Below are positions 42,745-51,282 of a stretch of 64,000 nt of DNA, in pieces. The stretch lies in the NCBI GenBank assembly GCA_964636815.1, contig CAZWTF010000001.1, positions 186,001-250,000 on the forward strand. The letters run 5' to 3'. The notes beneath the pieces were generated by a model. It ran no database searches and was not told the DNA's origin. It saw only the letters and a program-made list of their open reading frames with translations. Made by a program: the position numbers and the translations under genes. The number at the start of each line of letters is the position of its first letter. The first letter of the stretch is position 1. The DNA comes from SOIL31 sp964636815. Lineage in GTDB: Bacteria; Babelota; Babeliae; Babelales; Vermiphilaceae.

Positions 42745-44019
42745 TTAAAATTTTATACTTAGTTTTCGTTGGCCTTGAGAAGCTCTCATCTGATTTATAG
42801 TTTTTGCTACGGATATTAAGTCTTGTTTATTTTTTTTCGAAATAAAATTGCCTGTTAAACTAAGGCTTTCTAGATGAGACATTGATTTGAGTGCATTTGG
42901 ATTAATGTATTGTAATTGATTTTTAGATAAAGATAATTGTTGTAAGTTTATAAGATTATTAAATATGTTTGCTGGTAATTGAATAAGCTTATTATTATCT
43001 AAACCTAATAAAGTTAACTTTGTGAGATTATTAAATATATTTTCTGGCAATTGCGTTAGTTGATTGTCAAATAAAATTAGTTGTTCTAACTGTGTAAGGT
43101 TGTTAAATATATTGTTTGGTAATTGAGTAAAGTGATTATTAGATAAAGCTAATACTTTGAGCTGTGTAAGATTATTAAAAAAAGTGGTAAGTTTACGGGG
43201 ATCAGCTAATTCAAGATAATTAGAAGCAAGATCTAACAGTGTTACATTTGAAAATTGATGATTAAATAATTTCGTTAATGATTCTAAACCATCTATGCTT
43301 GTTAAATTAGCATGTGCAAAAATATTACAGAGTGGTGTGATTGTTGGCAATCCATTGAGAATAATATAATCAAATATACTAAATTCCTGAATATACGTAT
43401 TGAGTTTACTCCCAAGAGCCATTCTTTTGAGATGTTTTTTAAGAAATGGTACTCCTCCTGCATTATTGGAAAATTGCTTAAGAATATTAATTCCTTGGCT
43501 CTTTAAATTTTTTGAGTTGTCTGCTAATACTCTTGTATAGGCATTAAGGGCAGTAGAACATATTAAAAAATCACATGTATTAGTAATATTTATTAAGGAT
43601 TGAATTGAGAGCTTATGTTGAATTGTTATATTGCGTATGATAGTATAAACGTCTTCATTGAGATAGACGGTTTTACCGTCGATTTCTACTTTTCTTGCAT
43701 CAGGTATTGCATTGAGCGTTGTAAATAGTGCGATTGTTTCGTGATCAGACAAATTAAGGTTAAAAGGAATTTGGCCAACTTTATCACCGAGGAATATAAG
43801 ATCATAATCTTCTTGCGAATAAGTTGATATATCTGACAAAGCATCACACAGGCCAACAGCATTAGAATTCAGTGTAATGAGAGCTCCACTCTTTAATAAA
43901 TAAAACATAGCTTTTGATTGTGGAACAGCATCTGTGGTTTTTTGAGTAGTAAGTTCCATGCTTAAAATGGTTGCATTAAAGGTAAGGAATGCGATCATTG
44001 ATACATATAGTTTTTTCAT
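42745..44019 (-). CDS. Exported leucine-rich-repeat protein
   Basis: 424 residues from ATG 44019 (AAGGAC upstream; an in-frame start at 44079 lacks one). A signal peptide ends ATILS, then MELTT. The N-terminal half is globular and helical; GALITLNSNAVGLCDALSD is faintly Skp1/BTB-like but too weak to call. The C-terminal third has five LRRs of about 24 residues, three nearly identical in their LPxNIFNN end (LTQLKVLALSNN, LTQLEQLILFDN, LTKLTLLGLDNN). LRRs bind proteins; in intracellular bacteria they are common in effectors. Single gene. Confidence 0.82.
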   Translation of the reverse strand: MKKLYVSMIAFLTFNATILSMELTTQKTTDAVPQSKAMFYLLKSGALITLNSNAVGLCDALSDISTYSQEDYDLIFLGDKVGQIPFNLNLSDHETIALFTTLNAIPDARKVEIDGKTVYLNEDVYTIIRNITIQHKLSIQSLINITNTCDFLICSTALNAYTRVLADNSKNLKSQGINILKQFSNNAGGVPFLKKHLKRMALGSKLNTYIQEFSIFDYIILNGLPTITPLCNIFAHANLTSIDGLESLTKLFNHQFSNVTLLDLASNYLELADPRKLTTFFNNLTQLKVLALSNNHFTQLPNNIFNNLTQLEQLILFDNQLTQLPENIFNNLTKLTLLGLDNNKLIQLPANIFNNLINLQQLSLSKNQLQYINPNALKSMSHLESLSLTGNFISKKNKQDLISVAKTINQMRASQGQRKLSIKF

Positions 44020-44237
44020 TAAGAGTCCTTTTTTATTAAGCAATTCTTTTATTTTTATAGCGGCATCACTTATAATCATATTAGAAATAAAAGCAAAAAT
44101 GCAATATGTTATATAAAAATAGCCTACATTGCGTAGAAAAGCCTATCTAGAAACATTTTTTCGATTGAAAAATTTTCTTTTTTTTACATTCAATAACTTC
44201 TTTGGATCGATCAATTTATGGTTTTTTAGGTGTAATA

Positions 44238-44267
44238 TTGATTTTAGACACAAAGATTTACTAATAT
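44238..44267 (+). promoter_or_regulatory. Possible promoter
   Basis: TTGATT, an 18-bp spacer, TAATAT, 45 bases before the ATG at 44313. Confidence 0.45.
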
Positions 44268-44312
44268 GAAATTAGAAAAGCAGTTTTTTATACCTAAAAA
44301 AGGGGATTTAGT

Positions 44313-44795
44313 ATGAAAAAGTTATTATTGGCGCTGAGTTTATTATGTGGTGCTGCAGTTGTACCAACAACTACGCAATGTGGTCTTCTTGATACAGCAA
44401 TGTCATTCCTTCAAAAGAATGGTATGGATTTACTTAAAAAAGGCGTTCAGTTGATATCGAATAATTCTGATAAAATATTTAGCACCATAAAAGATTACAC
44501 AGGTGTTGATGGTGGGCCCATGTTTGAAAAAGCAAAAAACTTGCTTTTAGGTGAAACAAAAAAAGAAGCTGATCAAGAAGAGTTAGTAATAAAAGAAAAA
44601 GCTAAAGAAGTTGTAAATACAACCCCAGGGCTTACTCAGGCAGAGCGAGATGCTATCTTTAGAGAAGCACAAGCTATAGCTACAAGAAATAGAATGGAGT
44701 TGGAAAAAACAGCTATGGAATCAATTGAACAAAAGCGTGCCGCACTTAAACAATCTATCTATGATAAATATGGTAAAGGTACACCTATTAATTAA
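44313..44795 (+). CDS. Small exported helical protein
   Basis: 160 residues. A signal peptide (MKKLLLALSLLCGAAVVPTTTQC or shorter) is followed by an amphipathic helix (LLDTAMSFLQKNGMDLLKKGVQLI), a GVDGGPMFEKA turn and a highly charged C-terminal coiled coil (REAQAIATRNRMELEKTAMESIEQKRAAL). No family is recognised. It has its own promoter and terminator. Confidence 0.6.
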   Translation: MKKLLLALSLLCGAAVVPTTTQCGLLDTAMSFLQKNGMDLLKKGVQLISNNSDKIFSTIKDYTGVDGGPMFEKAKNLLLGETKKEADQEELVIKEKAKEVVNTTPGLTQAERDAIFREAQAIATRNRMELEKTAMESIEQKRAALKQSIYDKYGKGTPIN

Positions 44796-44825
44796 CAGGT
44801 ATGCTTTTTTATAGATTAACAGGAA

Positions 44826-44852
44826 AAGGGGCTTGTAAGAGCCCCTTTTTTA
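44826..44852 (+). terminator. Intrinsic terminator
   Basis: AAGGGGCT / AGCCCCTT with a short loop, then T-rich tail. Confidence 0.85.
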
Positions 44853-44934
44853 TTGGCTTTAGGCTTTTTTTAAAAAAAATATATAATGTATCAATAAGAA
44901 CCTATCGCATTTAAAGTTTAAAAGTTTTTCTTCT

Positions 44935-45008
44935 GCGCTCGCCCTGAACTCGTTGAAGGGTATCTTTGAGCGCTCGAGGATATCCTTCGACAAGCTCAGG
45001 ACGAGCGC
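44935..45008. repeat. Dispersed inverted repeat R2, copy 2
   Basis: GCGCTCGCCCTGAACTCG...CGAGGATATCCTTCGACAAGC...GACGAGCGC. Reverse complement of the element at 12030-12105. It lies in the ileS leader and extends the ileS frame upstream as an apparent but false N-terminus (GYPSTSSGRA). Confidence 0.8.
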
Positions 45009-45037
45009 GGGGGATTAAGATTTGCGGGAATATATCT

Positions 45038-47851
45038 ATGTCTGAACAAAATAATCAGAAAAAAAGTTTTAAAGATACACTCAATCTGCCTCATACAGAT
45101 TTTCCTATTCGTCCAAATCATAAAGAAGATGATGCGCTTATGCTCAAGCGCTGGGAGCATGAAAACCTTTATACACGTTCTTTTACGGCACATAAAGGAT
45201 CAGAAAAGTTTGTGCTTCATGATGGTCCTCCTTATGCAAATGGACACATTCATATTGGACATGCTTATAATAAAATTTTAAAAGATATTGTGTGTAAATC
45301 GCAGCGCATGATGGGCAAGAACGTTCCGGTAACACCAGGGTGGGATTGTCATGGATTGCCTATTGAATTTGCAGTCAAAAAAGAGAATGCTGAACTTTCT
45401 GGTGATGCTCTTAAGAAGGCATGCCGTGAATACGCACAAAAATGGATCGATGTGCAACGCAATGAGTTCAAGCAGCTTGGTGTATTAATGGATTGGGAAA
45501 ATCCTTACCGCACCATGGATTTTGGATATGAAGCGAGCACGTTGAATGCTTTTGGGGTGTTAGTAGAACGCGGATACATTGAACGCAAAAATAAAACCGT
45601 GCCTTGGTGTCCTACATGTCAAACAGTGCTTGCATCAGCAGAAATTGAATATCAAGATCGTAAAGATCCTTCTCTCTATGTACTATTTACGCTTGAAGAT
45701 AAAGTTCGTCAGCAGTTATTTCCTGCTTTAAACAATAAACCAATTAGTTTATTAGTATGGACAACGACACCCTGGACATTACCATTAAACCGTGCAGTAT
45801 TACTTAAGCCGAACGAAACCTATGCTATTCTTGAAACAGAAAACGGTTACATTGTTGTTGGTAAATCACGAGTAAGTGCTATTGCGCAGCTTTTGAATAT
45901 TCCTGCTAATATTCTTATCGAATTTAATTCGGAAGAATTGATTCGTTTAAATGCTTATGTTGCACATCCAATTATTTCTGATTTCTATACTCCTGTTTTA
46001 GTTGATGATTCTGTGTTGACTGATGATGGTACAGCATGCGTGCATTCTGCTCCAGGAGTTGGGCCTATCGATTATGAAGTGGGTGTTAAAAATGGTTTAG
46101 AGATTTACTCACCAATCAGCTCTGATGGTCATTATACCCAAGATATTGCGATTGCTGAATTAGTTGGAATGTCTGTTGCGCATGCGCAAGGTTGGGTTAT
46201 TCAAAAGTTGATGGATTGTAACAATCTCCTATTAAAAGCAAGCATCAAACACTCATATCCACACTGCTGGCGTTGTCGTGGTGGATTAATTTTCCGTGCG
46301 ACAAAACAGTGGTTTTGTAATTTAGAAAAAAATGATCTTAAAGAAAAAGCAATGGAAGCTATTTCACAAATTACAATGCTTCCCGAAGCATCGCATAACC
46401 GATTTGCAGCAACAATTGAAGGTCGTTTAGAATGGTGTCTTTCACGGCAACGTGCGTGGGGCGTGCCGATTACTGCATTAATTTGTAATGCATGTGATTA
46501 CACATACATTAATAAAGAGTTTATTAATGATATTGCATCAAACGTTACACAGCATGGCATTGAATATTGGGATAAGGTAAGTTTAGATGAACTTAATGTA
46601 CCTACAGCATGTCCGCAATGCATAACTGGTGGATTGCAAAAAGAGACAGATATTCTTGATGTATGGTTTGATTCAGGTATTAGTCATTATGCGGTTTTAC
46701 AACAAAATCCTGCGCTGCAATATCCAGCGGATATGTATCTTGAAGGTAAAGATCAACATCGTGGGTGGTTCCAAAGTTCATTGCTTACAAGCATGATTAC
46801 TGAAGAAAATCCATGCATGAAAACAATTGTAACGCACGGATTTACGGTTGATCAACAAGGCAGAAAGATGTCAAAATCTTTGGGTAATGTTGTTTCACCA
46901 CAAGAGATGATTGAACGTCTTGGCACCGATGGCTTACGTTTGTGGGCAGCAAGTATTGATAATTCTGGTGATGCAGTTGTTTCAGAAATATTACTTAAAA
47001 ATGTACAAGAAGTGTTTCGTAAAATTAGAAATACGTGTCGCTTTTTGATATCAAATATTAATGATTTTGATATCACCAAAGATGCAATTGCAGTAGAAAA
47101 AATGAAATCAATTGATCAATATGCAATGCAAGAACTTTTTGAGATCAATGACGAAGTTATGCGTGCATACAATGATTATAATTTTACACGTGTATCTCAT
47201 TTGCTTGGAAGTTACTGTGCGGTTAATCTGAGTGCGTTTTATTTAGATATCATCAAAGATAGGTTGTATGTTGAAAAGAAAGACGGTTTTGAACGCCGTT
47301 CTGCGCAAACTGTTTGTGCATATATTCTTGATACGCTCACGAGATTGATGGCACCAATTTTATCATTCACGGCAGAACAACTTTCTGATGAGTATCAAAA
47401 AGGCAAAACTGATTCTATTCATTTGCAGAAGTTTCCAACTGTGCAAAACACGTTAGAAGATAATGCATGGGAAATATTAAAAGATATGCGCTCAGCATTG
47501 CTAAAAGCGATTGAAGTGCAACGGGAAAAACAAGTTGTAAAACATTCATTAGAAGCTCAGATTACATTGTATATAAATCCTGACGCTGATTTTGCTGATA
47601 AAATAAACAATTTCTTTGCGGCAATGAATGTAAAACATGAAAGTGCTGAAAGTTTCTTGAAAGAGTTTTTAATTGTGTCGCAATGTACCATTCAGCGTGA
47701 TGCAACAAATCTAGAAGAGACAGAATTAAGGGGTCTGTTTGCACGTGTTGAACATGCGCAAGGTGTTAAATGTCCTCGCTGTTGGCAGTGGGATGTAACA
47801 AGTGATCCTGATGATTTATGTAATCGATGTCATAAAATAATTTACGGATAA
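45038..47851 (+). CDS. ileS: Isoleucyl-tRNA synthetase
   Basis: 937 residues from ATG 45038 (MSEQNNQKKSFKDTL); the frame stays open to a TTG at 44966, but those residues come from repeat R2. It charges tRNA-Ile with isoleucine. HIGH motif as PPYANGHIHIGHAYNKILKD, the CP1 editing domain (WTTTPWTLP, DGTACVHSAPGVGPIDYEVG), KMSKS as GRKMSKSLGN, an anticodon-binding helical domain, and a C-terminal zinc finger with four cysteines (CPRCWQWD...LCNRC). The zinc finger places it with the bacterial IleS1 group. Length is normal. Confidence 0.97.
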   Translation: MSEQNNQKKSFKDTLNLPHTDFPIRPNHKEDDALMLKRWEHENLYTRSFTAHKGSEKFVLHDGPPYANGHIHIGHAYNKILKDIVCKSQRMMGKNVPVTPGWDCHGLPIEFAVKKENAELSGDALKKACREYAQKWIDVQRNEFKQLGVLMDWENPYRTMDFGYEASTLNAFGVLVERGYIERKNKTVPWCPTCQTVLASAEIEYQDRKDPSLYVLFTLEDKVRQQLFPALNNKPISLLVWTTTPWTLPLNRAVLLKPNETYAILETENGYIVVGKSRVSAIAQLLNIPANILIEFNSEELIRLNAYVAHPIISDFYTPVLVDDSVLTDDGTACVHSAPGVGPIDYEVGVKNGLEIYSPISSDGHYTQDIAIAELVGMSVAHAQGWVIQKLMDCNNLLLKASIKHSYPHCWRCRGGLIFRATKQWFCNLEKNDLKEKAMEAISQITMLPEASHNRFAATIEGRLEWCLSRQRAWGVPITALICNACDYTYINKEFINDIASNVTQHGIEYWDKVSLDELNVPTACPQCITGGLQKETDILDVWFDSGISHYAVLQQNPALQYPADMYLEGKDQHRGWFQSSLLTSMITEENPCMKTIVTHGFTVDQQGRKMSKSLGNVVSPQEMIERLGTDGLRLWAASIDNSGDAVVSEILLKNVQEVFRKIRNTCRFLISNINDFDITKDAIAVEKMKSIDQYAMQELFEINDEVMRAYNDYNFTRVSHLLGSYCAVNLSAFYLDIIKDRLYVEKKDGFERRSAQTVCAYILDTLTRLMAPILSFTAEQLSDEYQKGKTDSIHLQKFPTVQNTLEDNAWEILKDMRSALLKAIEVQREKQVVKHSLEAQITLYINPDADFADKINNFFAAMNVKHESAESFLKEFLIVSQCTIQRDATNLEETELRGLFARVEHAQGVKCPRCWQWDVTSDPDDLCNRCHKIIYG

Positions 47852-47857
47852 CAAAAA

Positions 47858-47884
47858 GGGCCTGCAATTTGCAGGCCCTTTTTG
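47858..47884. terminator. Bidirectional terminator
   Basis: GGGCCTGC / GCAGGCCC, with a 5-base loop, A5 before and T5 after; between ileS and the convergent gene at 47903. Confidence 0.88.
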
Positions 47885-47902
47885 TTATTTACTTACTTTG
47901 TA

Positions 47903-49783
47903 TTATTCAAGTTCTTCAATATCAATTTCTTCTTGAATTGGCGCTTCTTCTTTTTTCTTTGGCGCTACAGGCACTTCGCTTTTTTTTGCCATGAATTTTT
48001 TCATGTCTGCAAGCAATGTGTCAATTTTTTTCTTGATATCAAATAGGTTAACTCGTGAGCTGATTTTTTCTTCAAGCTTATTTTCATCGTCGCCAAGCAA
48101 CGTTGCTTCACCACCAAAATATGCCCACTGTTTTTCTTCTGAAAGATCTTCTATTTTTGTTTTTTTGCTAATTTTATCGGCATTATCAGTAAGGCCTTGC
48201 TTTTTAGCTTCTGCAACTTCTTTCTCTATATCTTCTTTTTTGCCAAATGTATCAATTACTTTGCTCAAATCTTCAAGTTCTTTTTTATTTTTATCAAACG
48301 CTTTTTGTACTTCACGTTGATAGTGAGATACATCAGTTTGAGTAATTGTTTTTTTATTAATTGTTTTAACGGCTTCGATCATTGTATCCAGTTTTCTATC
48401 TACGATTGTTGGCAATGTAGAACCAGCTAGAATAACGTCAATATCTTCATCTTTATTAATTGTATCAGCTAGTTTTGCAAGTTTAGTTGGATTGCCTTCT
48501 TCATCAGTCATAGCAGCTGTAATATCATCAAGGCTGGTTTTGATATCAGCAATAGCTCGTTCAATTTCATGCTGAGGAGTAATTTGTGGTCTTCTTTTAT
48601 CTTTGTCAGTTTCTTTTCCTGGTTCTTCTTTATCGCCTCGACTTCCCCCAGAGCGACCACCGCCACCACCATTACCACCTGATCTGCCTTTGCCTGATCC
48701 TGAACTGCTTCCAGCGTCAGAGTCATAACCATAATCAGAGTAACCATAATCGCCATAAGGATTATAACTATCATAAGGGTTATAGCTATAGTCACCGTAA
48801 GGGTTATAACTATCATAGCCGTAACCATATCCATACATATCATCGCCTACTCCAGCAGTTTCTGGTGAAGCAGGAGTTCTGATTGCTCGCGCGGATTCCT
48901 GTGCTCTTTTTGTAGCAGCTTCTTCTGCCGAGCGTAATTTTTCTTGCTCTGGAGCATACTTTTCAAAGAGAGCATCAAGGCCTTGTGGAATATTAAGTAA
49001 ATAAAAGCTTTCGGTATATTTTTGTAAGATATCTTTAATTGCATTTTTTGATTGCGTACTCAATTTTTGAATACCAAACTCAGGAAGATTAATTGTTGGA
49101 ACAACTGTGTTAAGAGATGTTTGCAATTGAATAAGATTGTTATAAAGTGATTCATCTGCAATGAGTTCTAAAAGATATTTATATTTTTTACTTAAATCTT
49201 GTTCTTGGGCTTTATATAGTTTTTGTATTAAGGTTTCTAGTGTTGCCTTAAAATCATCCCATTTTGTTCCAGCTTGCCAGTTACTGATCTCTTCTTGAGC
49301 CCCCCAACGAGTTATGCGATTAGGTAGTTCAGGAGAACTGTTGACCAGAACCATAAATAAGTTTGATTGTTTGATGATGTCATCAAGTACTTTAAGAGCT
49401 GTCTCTGCTTTTTTCTTATCTTCTGCGTTTAAAGATGCTACTTGAGGAACGTCTTGAACAACTGGTTGTATTTCAGTGAAAGGATTTGGTTCGGTCATTG
49501 GTTCGTCTGAAAACATTTCACCAAGGAATTTTTCAAATTCATCTTCATTCATGTTTTCAAACATGCGAGACATTTCTTCAACCTGACGATTAAATTCTGC
49601 TTGTTCTGCTGGTGAAAGACTTGAAACATACTCTTCTATAGCGCGATTTGCTTCTTCAAGTTCTCTTTCAAAATCTTGCATTTGTTGAGGATTCATCATT
49701 TTTTGTGCAGGAATTATTATTGGTGAATAACAACAACAAAGTACGCTCATCAATATATTAAAACATAGTACACGATACGTCAT
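47903..49783 (-). CDS. Large exported protein with Tyr/Gly-rich low-complexity region
   Basis: 626 residues. A signal peptide (to about IIIPA, residue 26). The first 310 residues are acidic and helical (NPQQMQDFERELEEANRAIEEY). A low-complexity segment near 315-360 is built of YG, YD and SYNPYGD units, followed by a Gly/Ser/Arg-rich part (SGSGKGRSGGNGGGGG), then a charged helical C-terminal half and an acidic end. The Y/G plus RGG-like composition resembles condensate-forming or adhesive proteins, without homology claimed. AAGGT precedes the ATG. No family is recognised. Confidence 0.65.
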   Translation of the reverse strand: MTYRVLCFNILMSVLCCCYSPIIIPAQKMMNPQQMQDFERELEEANRAIEEYVSSLSPAEQAEFNRQVEEMSRMFENMNEDEFEKFLGEMFSDEPMTEPNPFTEIQPVVQDVPQVASLNAEDKKKAETALKVLDDIIKQSNLFMVLVNSSPELPNRITRWGAQEEISNWQAGTKWDDFKATLETLIQKLYKAQEQDLSKKYKYLLELIADESLYNNLIQLQTSLNTVVPTINLPEFGIQKLSTQSKNAIKDILQKYTESFYLLNIPQGLDALFEKYAPEQEKLRSAEEAATKRAQESARAIRTPASPETAGVGDDMYGYGYGYDSYNPYGDYSYNPYDSYNPYGDYGYSDYGYDSDAGSSSGSGKGRSGGNGGGGGRSGGSRGDKEEPGKETDKDKRRPQITPQHEIERAIADIKTSLDDITAAMTDEEGNPTKLAKLADTINKDEDIDVILAGSTLPTIVDRKLDTMIEAVKTINKKTITQTDVSHYQREVQKAFDKNKKELEDLSKVIDTFGKKEDIEKEVAEAKKQGLTDNADKISKKTKIEDLSEEKQWAYFGGEATLLGDDENKLEEKISSRVNLFDIKKKIDTLLADMKKFMAKKSEVPVAPKKKEEAPIQEEIDIEELE

Positions 49784-49907
49784 AATGAATACCTTTTCAT
49801 TCTTATTGTGTTAAATGGCAGTGATCTATTGCATCGATTTTTATTTTGTCGGTATAGTTTACATAACTTTTCGACTCAAAACTATCATTTCTTCGCAGGA
49901 ATATATT

Positions 49908-50117
49908 GTGGTGAAATATAATAAAAATGGATTCTTCCTTATTGAACTCATGATTGGTTTATCGATATCAACATTTTTTATTTTGATCATCACTCATTAT
50001 ATAATTGAAGTTAAGGTGACGCAACAGAAAGCCCTTAAGTGTGCTGAAGAAGTTTCAATGGTACGCAATCAAAGAGAAAGAGATTTTGTAAAAACATATG
50101 GTATGGTGCATGCATAA
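49908..50117 (+). CDS. Type IV pilin-like / pseudopilin protein 1
   Basis: 69 residues from GTG 49908 (or 49911); AGGA lies 7-10 bases upstream, and the frame upstream of it (to 49815) has no pilin features. The N-terminus KYNKNG|FFLIELMIGLSIS is a prepilin leader with cleavage after Gly, Glu at +5 and a following hydrophobic helix. Family members form the shaft or tip of type IV pili or type II secretion pseudopili. It is much shorter than usual (about 130-160). It overlaps the next gene by a few bases, and the three pilin-like genes are in one operon. Confidence 0.75.
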   Translation: MVKYNKNGFFLIELMIGLSISTFFILIITHYIIEVKVTQQKALKCAEEVSMVRNQRERDFVKTYGMVHA

Positions 50118-50592
50118 GAAAAAGGGTTTTTCGCTGTTATCTTTTTTATTATATTTGATGATTTTTACAGGCATGACATTTTTTTTATGTCATATTATTG
50201 CATCTTTGGTTATTCCTTCACTGACATCTGTGCGCAAGTCACAATCAATTATGGCGTTGCATATTGCTTCAGATATTTTTGTGCGTGATATTCACGCAGG
50301 GGTAGATCAGTGGAAGCTTGTTACGCCGCATGAACTTATTTGGCAAAGTGAAAACAGGGATATTGGATGGTCTTTTTCTGACTTTTACGTAAAAAGAACG
50401 ACTGGTCTATATGGTGTAGGGTGGAAAAACAAAACAACAAGTATTGTTGCCTCTGGCGTTGCCAAGGCGACATTTACCTCTGAAAAACACCAAGATCGTA
50501 TTGTGGGAATAGAGCTTGTAATGGAATCAAAGGCTACTCAGAATAAGCCTGTTATATGCTATGTGGCTGTCAAAAAAGGGGAAAATGTATGA
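50110..50592 (+). CDS. Pseudopilin-like protein 2 (PulJ/GspJ-like)
   Basis: 160 residues from ATG 50110; ATG 50098 is an alternative. The start MHKKKG|FSLLSFLLYLMIF is a prepilin-type segment with a basic leader and a Gly before the helix, but Glu+5 is replaced by Ser, as in atypical minor pseudopilins. The C-terminal domain is beta-rich (WKLVTPHELIWQSENRDIGWSF, RIVGIELVMES), similar in plan to GspJ. It overlaps the preceding gene and its stop overlaps the next ATG (ATGA), so translation is coupled. Confidence 0.7.
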   Translation: MHKKKGFSLLSFLLYLMIFTGMTFFLCHIIASLVIPSLTSVRKSQSIMALHIASDIFVRDIHAGVDQWKLVTPHELIWQSENRDIGWSFSDFYVKRTTGLYGVGWKNKTTSIVASGVAKATFTSEKHQDRIVGIELVMESKATQNKPVICYVAVKKGENV

Positions 50593-50738
50593 TAATCAGG
50601 GGTGGCAAGGGTTCTGTTATTTTGATGGTTCTTATTATCATGACTGCATTGGTGGTTATTGTTCATTCAATGCTGCATGCGAGCTTTTACTTGAAGTTGC
50701 TAGCTAGAGAACGGGAAGTATATGAGAAAAAAGGCTGA
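50589..50738 (+). CDS. Very short pseudopilin-like protein 3 (GspK/PilX-like N-terminus)
   Basis: 49 residues from ATG 50589, overlapping the preceding stop. MIIRGGKGSVILMVLIIMTALVV has a basic leader, a Gly and a long hydrophobic helix without Glu+5, as in GspK/PilX-type minor pseudopilins. Only the helix and a short charged tail remain, so it is either a truncated relic or a minimal membrane partner. Confidence 0.6.
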   Translation: MIIRGGKGSVILMVLIIMTALVVIVHSMLHASFYLKLLAREREVYEKKG

Positions 50739-50768
50739 AATCCCTTATTTTCAATGCCTTTTTTTTAA
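50729..50768 (+). terminator. Possible terminator of the pseudopilin operon
   Basis: AAAAAAGGCTGAAA pairs imperfectly with TTTTCAATGCCTTTTTT. Confidence 0.5.
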
Positions 50769-50832
50769 GATATACTGAAAGTATCGATATTAATGCAAAA
50801 AATTGAATTAATCATCAAAAGGAGTAAAAAAC

Positions 50833-51276
50833 ATGGAAGTATTCTTACGCAAAGATGTTGCAAAAGTGGGAATGGCAGGAGAGATTGTTAAAGTTGGGGA
50901 TGGTTATGCCCGCAATTTTCTTTTTCCTAAAGGTCTTGCTGTCGAAATTACTCTTCAAAATAAAGATCAATACGTCACTAAAATTCGTACAATAGAAAAT
51001 CGCAAAGAGGTAATCGCTACTCAGACCTCTATGTTTGCAGAAAACCTTAATACTGTATCTATCACCCTAAAACGTAAAATGCATGATGATGGCCAACTGT
51101 ATGGTTCAATTAATGCATCAGAAATAGTGGACGCACTTGCTGCACAAGGAATTAGTATTAATAAAAGCCAAGTAGAGTTTGATAAATCTATCAAATCAAA
51201 AGGTACTTTTAAGGTTGGCATTAAATTAACGACAAAATTAAGATCAATAATCACAGTAACCGTTGTAGCTGAATAA
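50833..51276 (+). CDS. rplI: 50S ribosomal protein L9
   Basis: 147 residues. N-terminal domain MEVFLRKDVAKVGMAGEIVKVGDGYARNFLFPKGLAV, a connecting helix, and a C-terminal domain with DGQLYGSINASEIVDAL. It binds 23S rRNA at the base of the L1 stalk. AAAGGAG precedes the ATG. dnaB follows 6 bases after the stop, an arrangement common in bacteria (rplI-dnaB). Confidence 0.97.
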   Translation: MEVFLRKDVAKVGMAGEIVKVGDGYARNFLFPKGLAVEITLQNKDQYVTKIRTIENRKEVIATQTSMFAENLNTVSITLKRKMHDDGQLYGSINASEIVDALAAQGISINKSQVEFDKSIKSKGTFKVGIKLTTKLRSIITVTVVAE

Positions 51277-51282
51277 TTATAT

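Noticed and set aside
48508..49044. Met-rich and other frames within the Tyr/Gly region of the gene at 47903
   Set aside because: Produced by the low-complexity repeat read in other frames.
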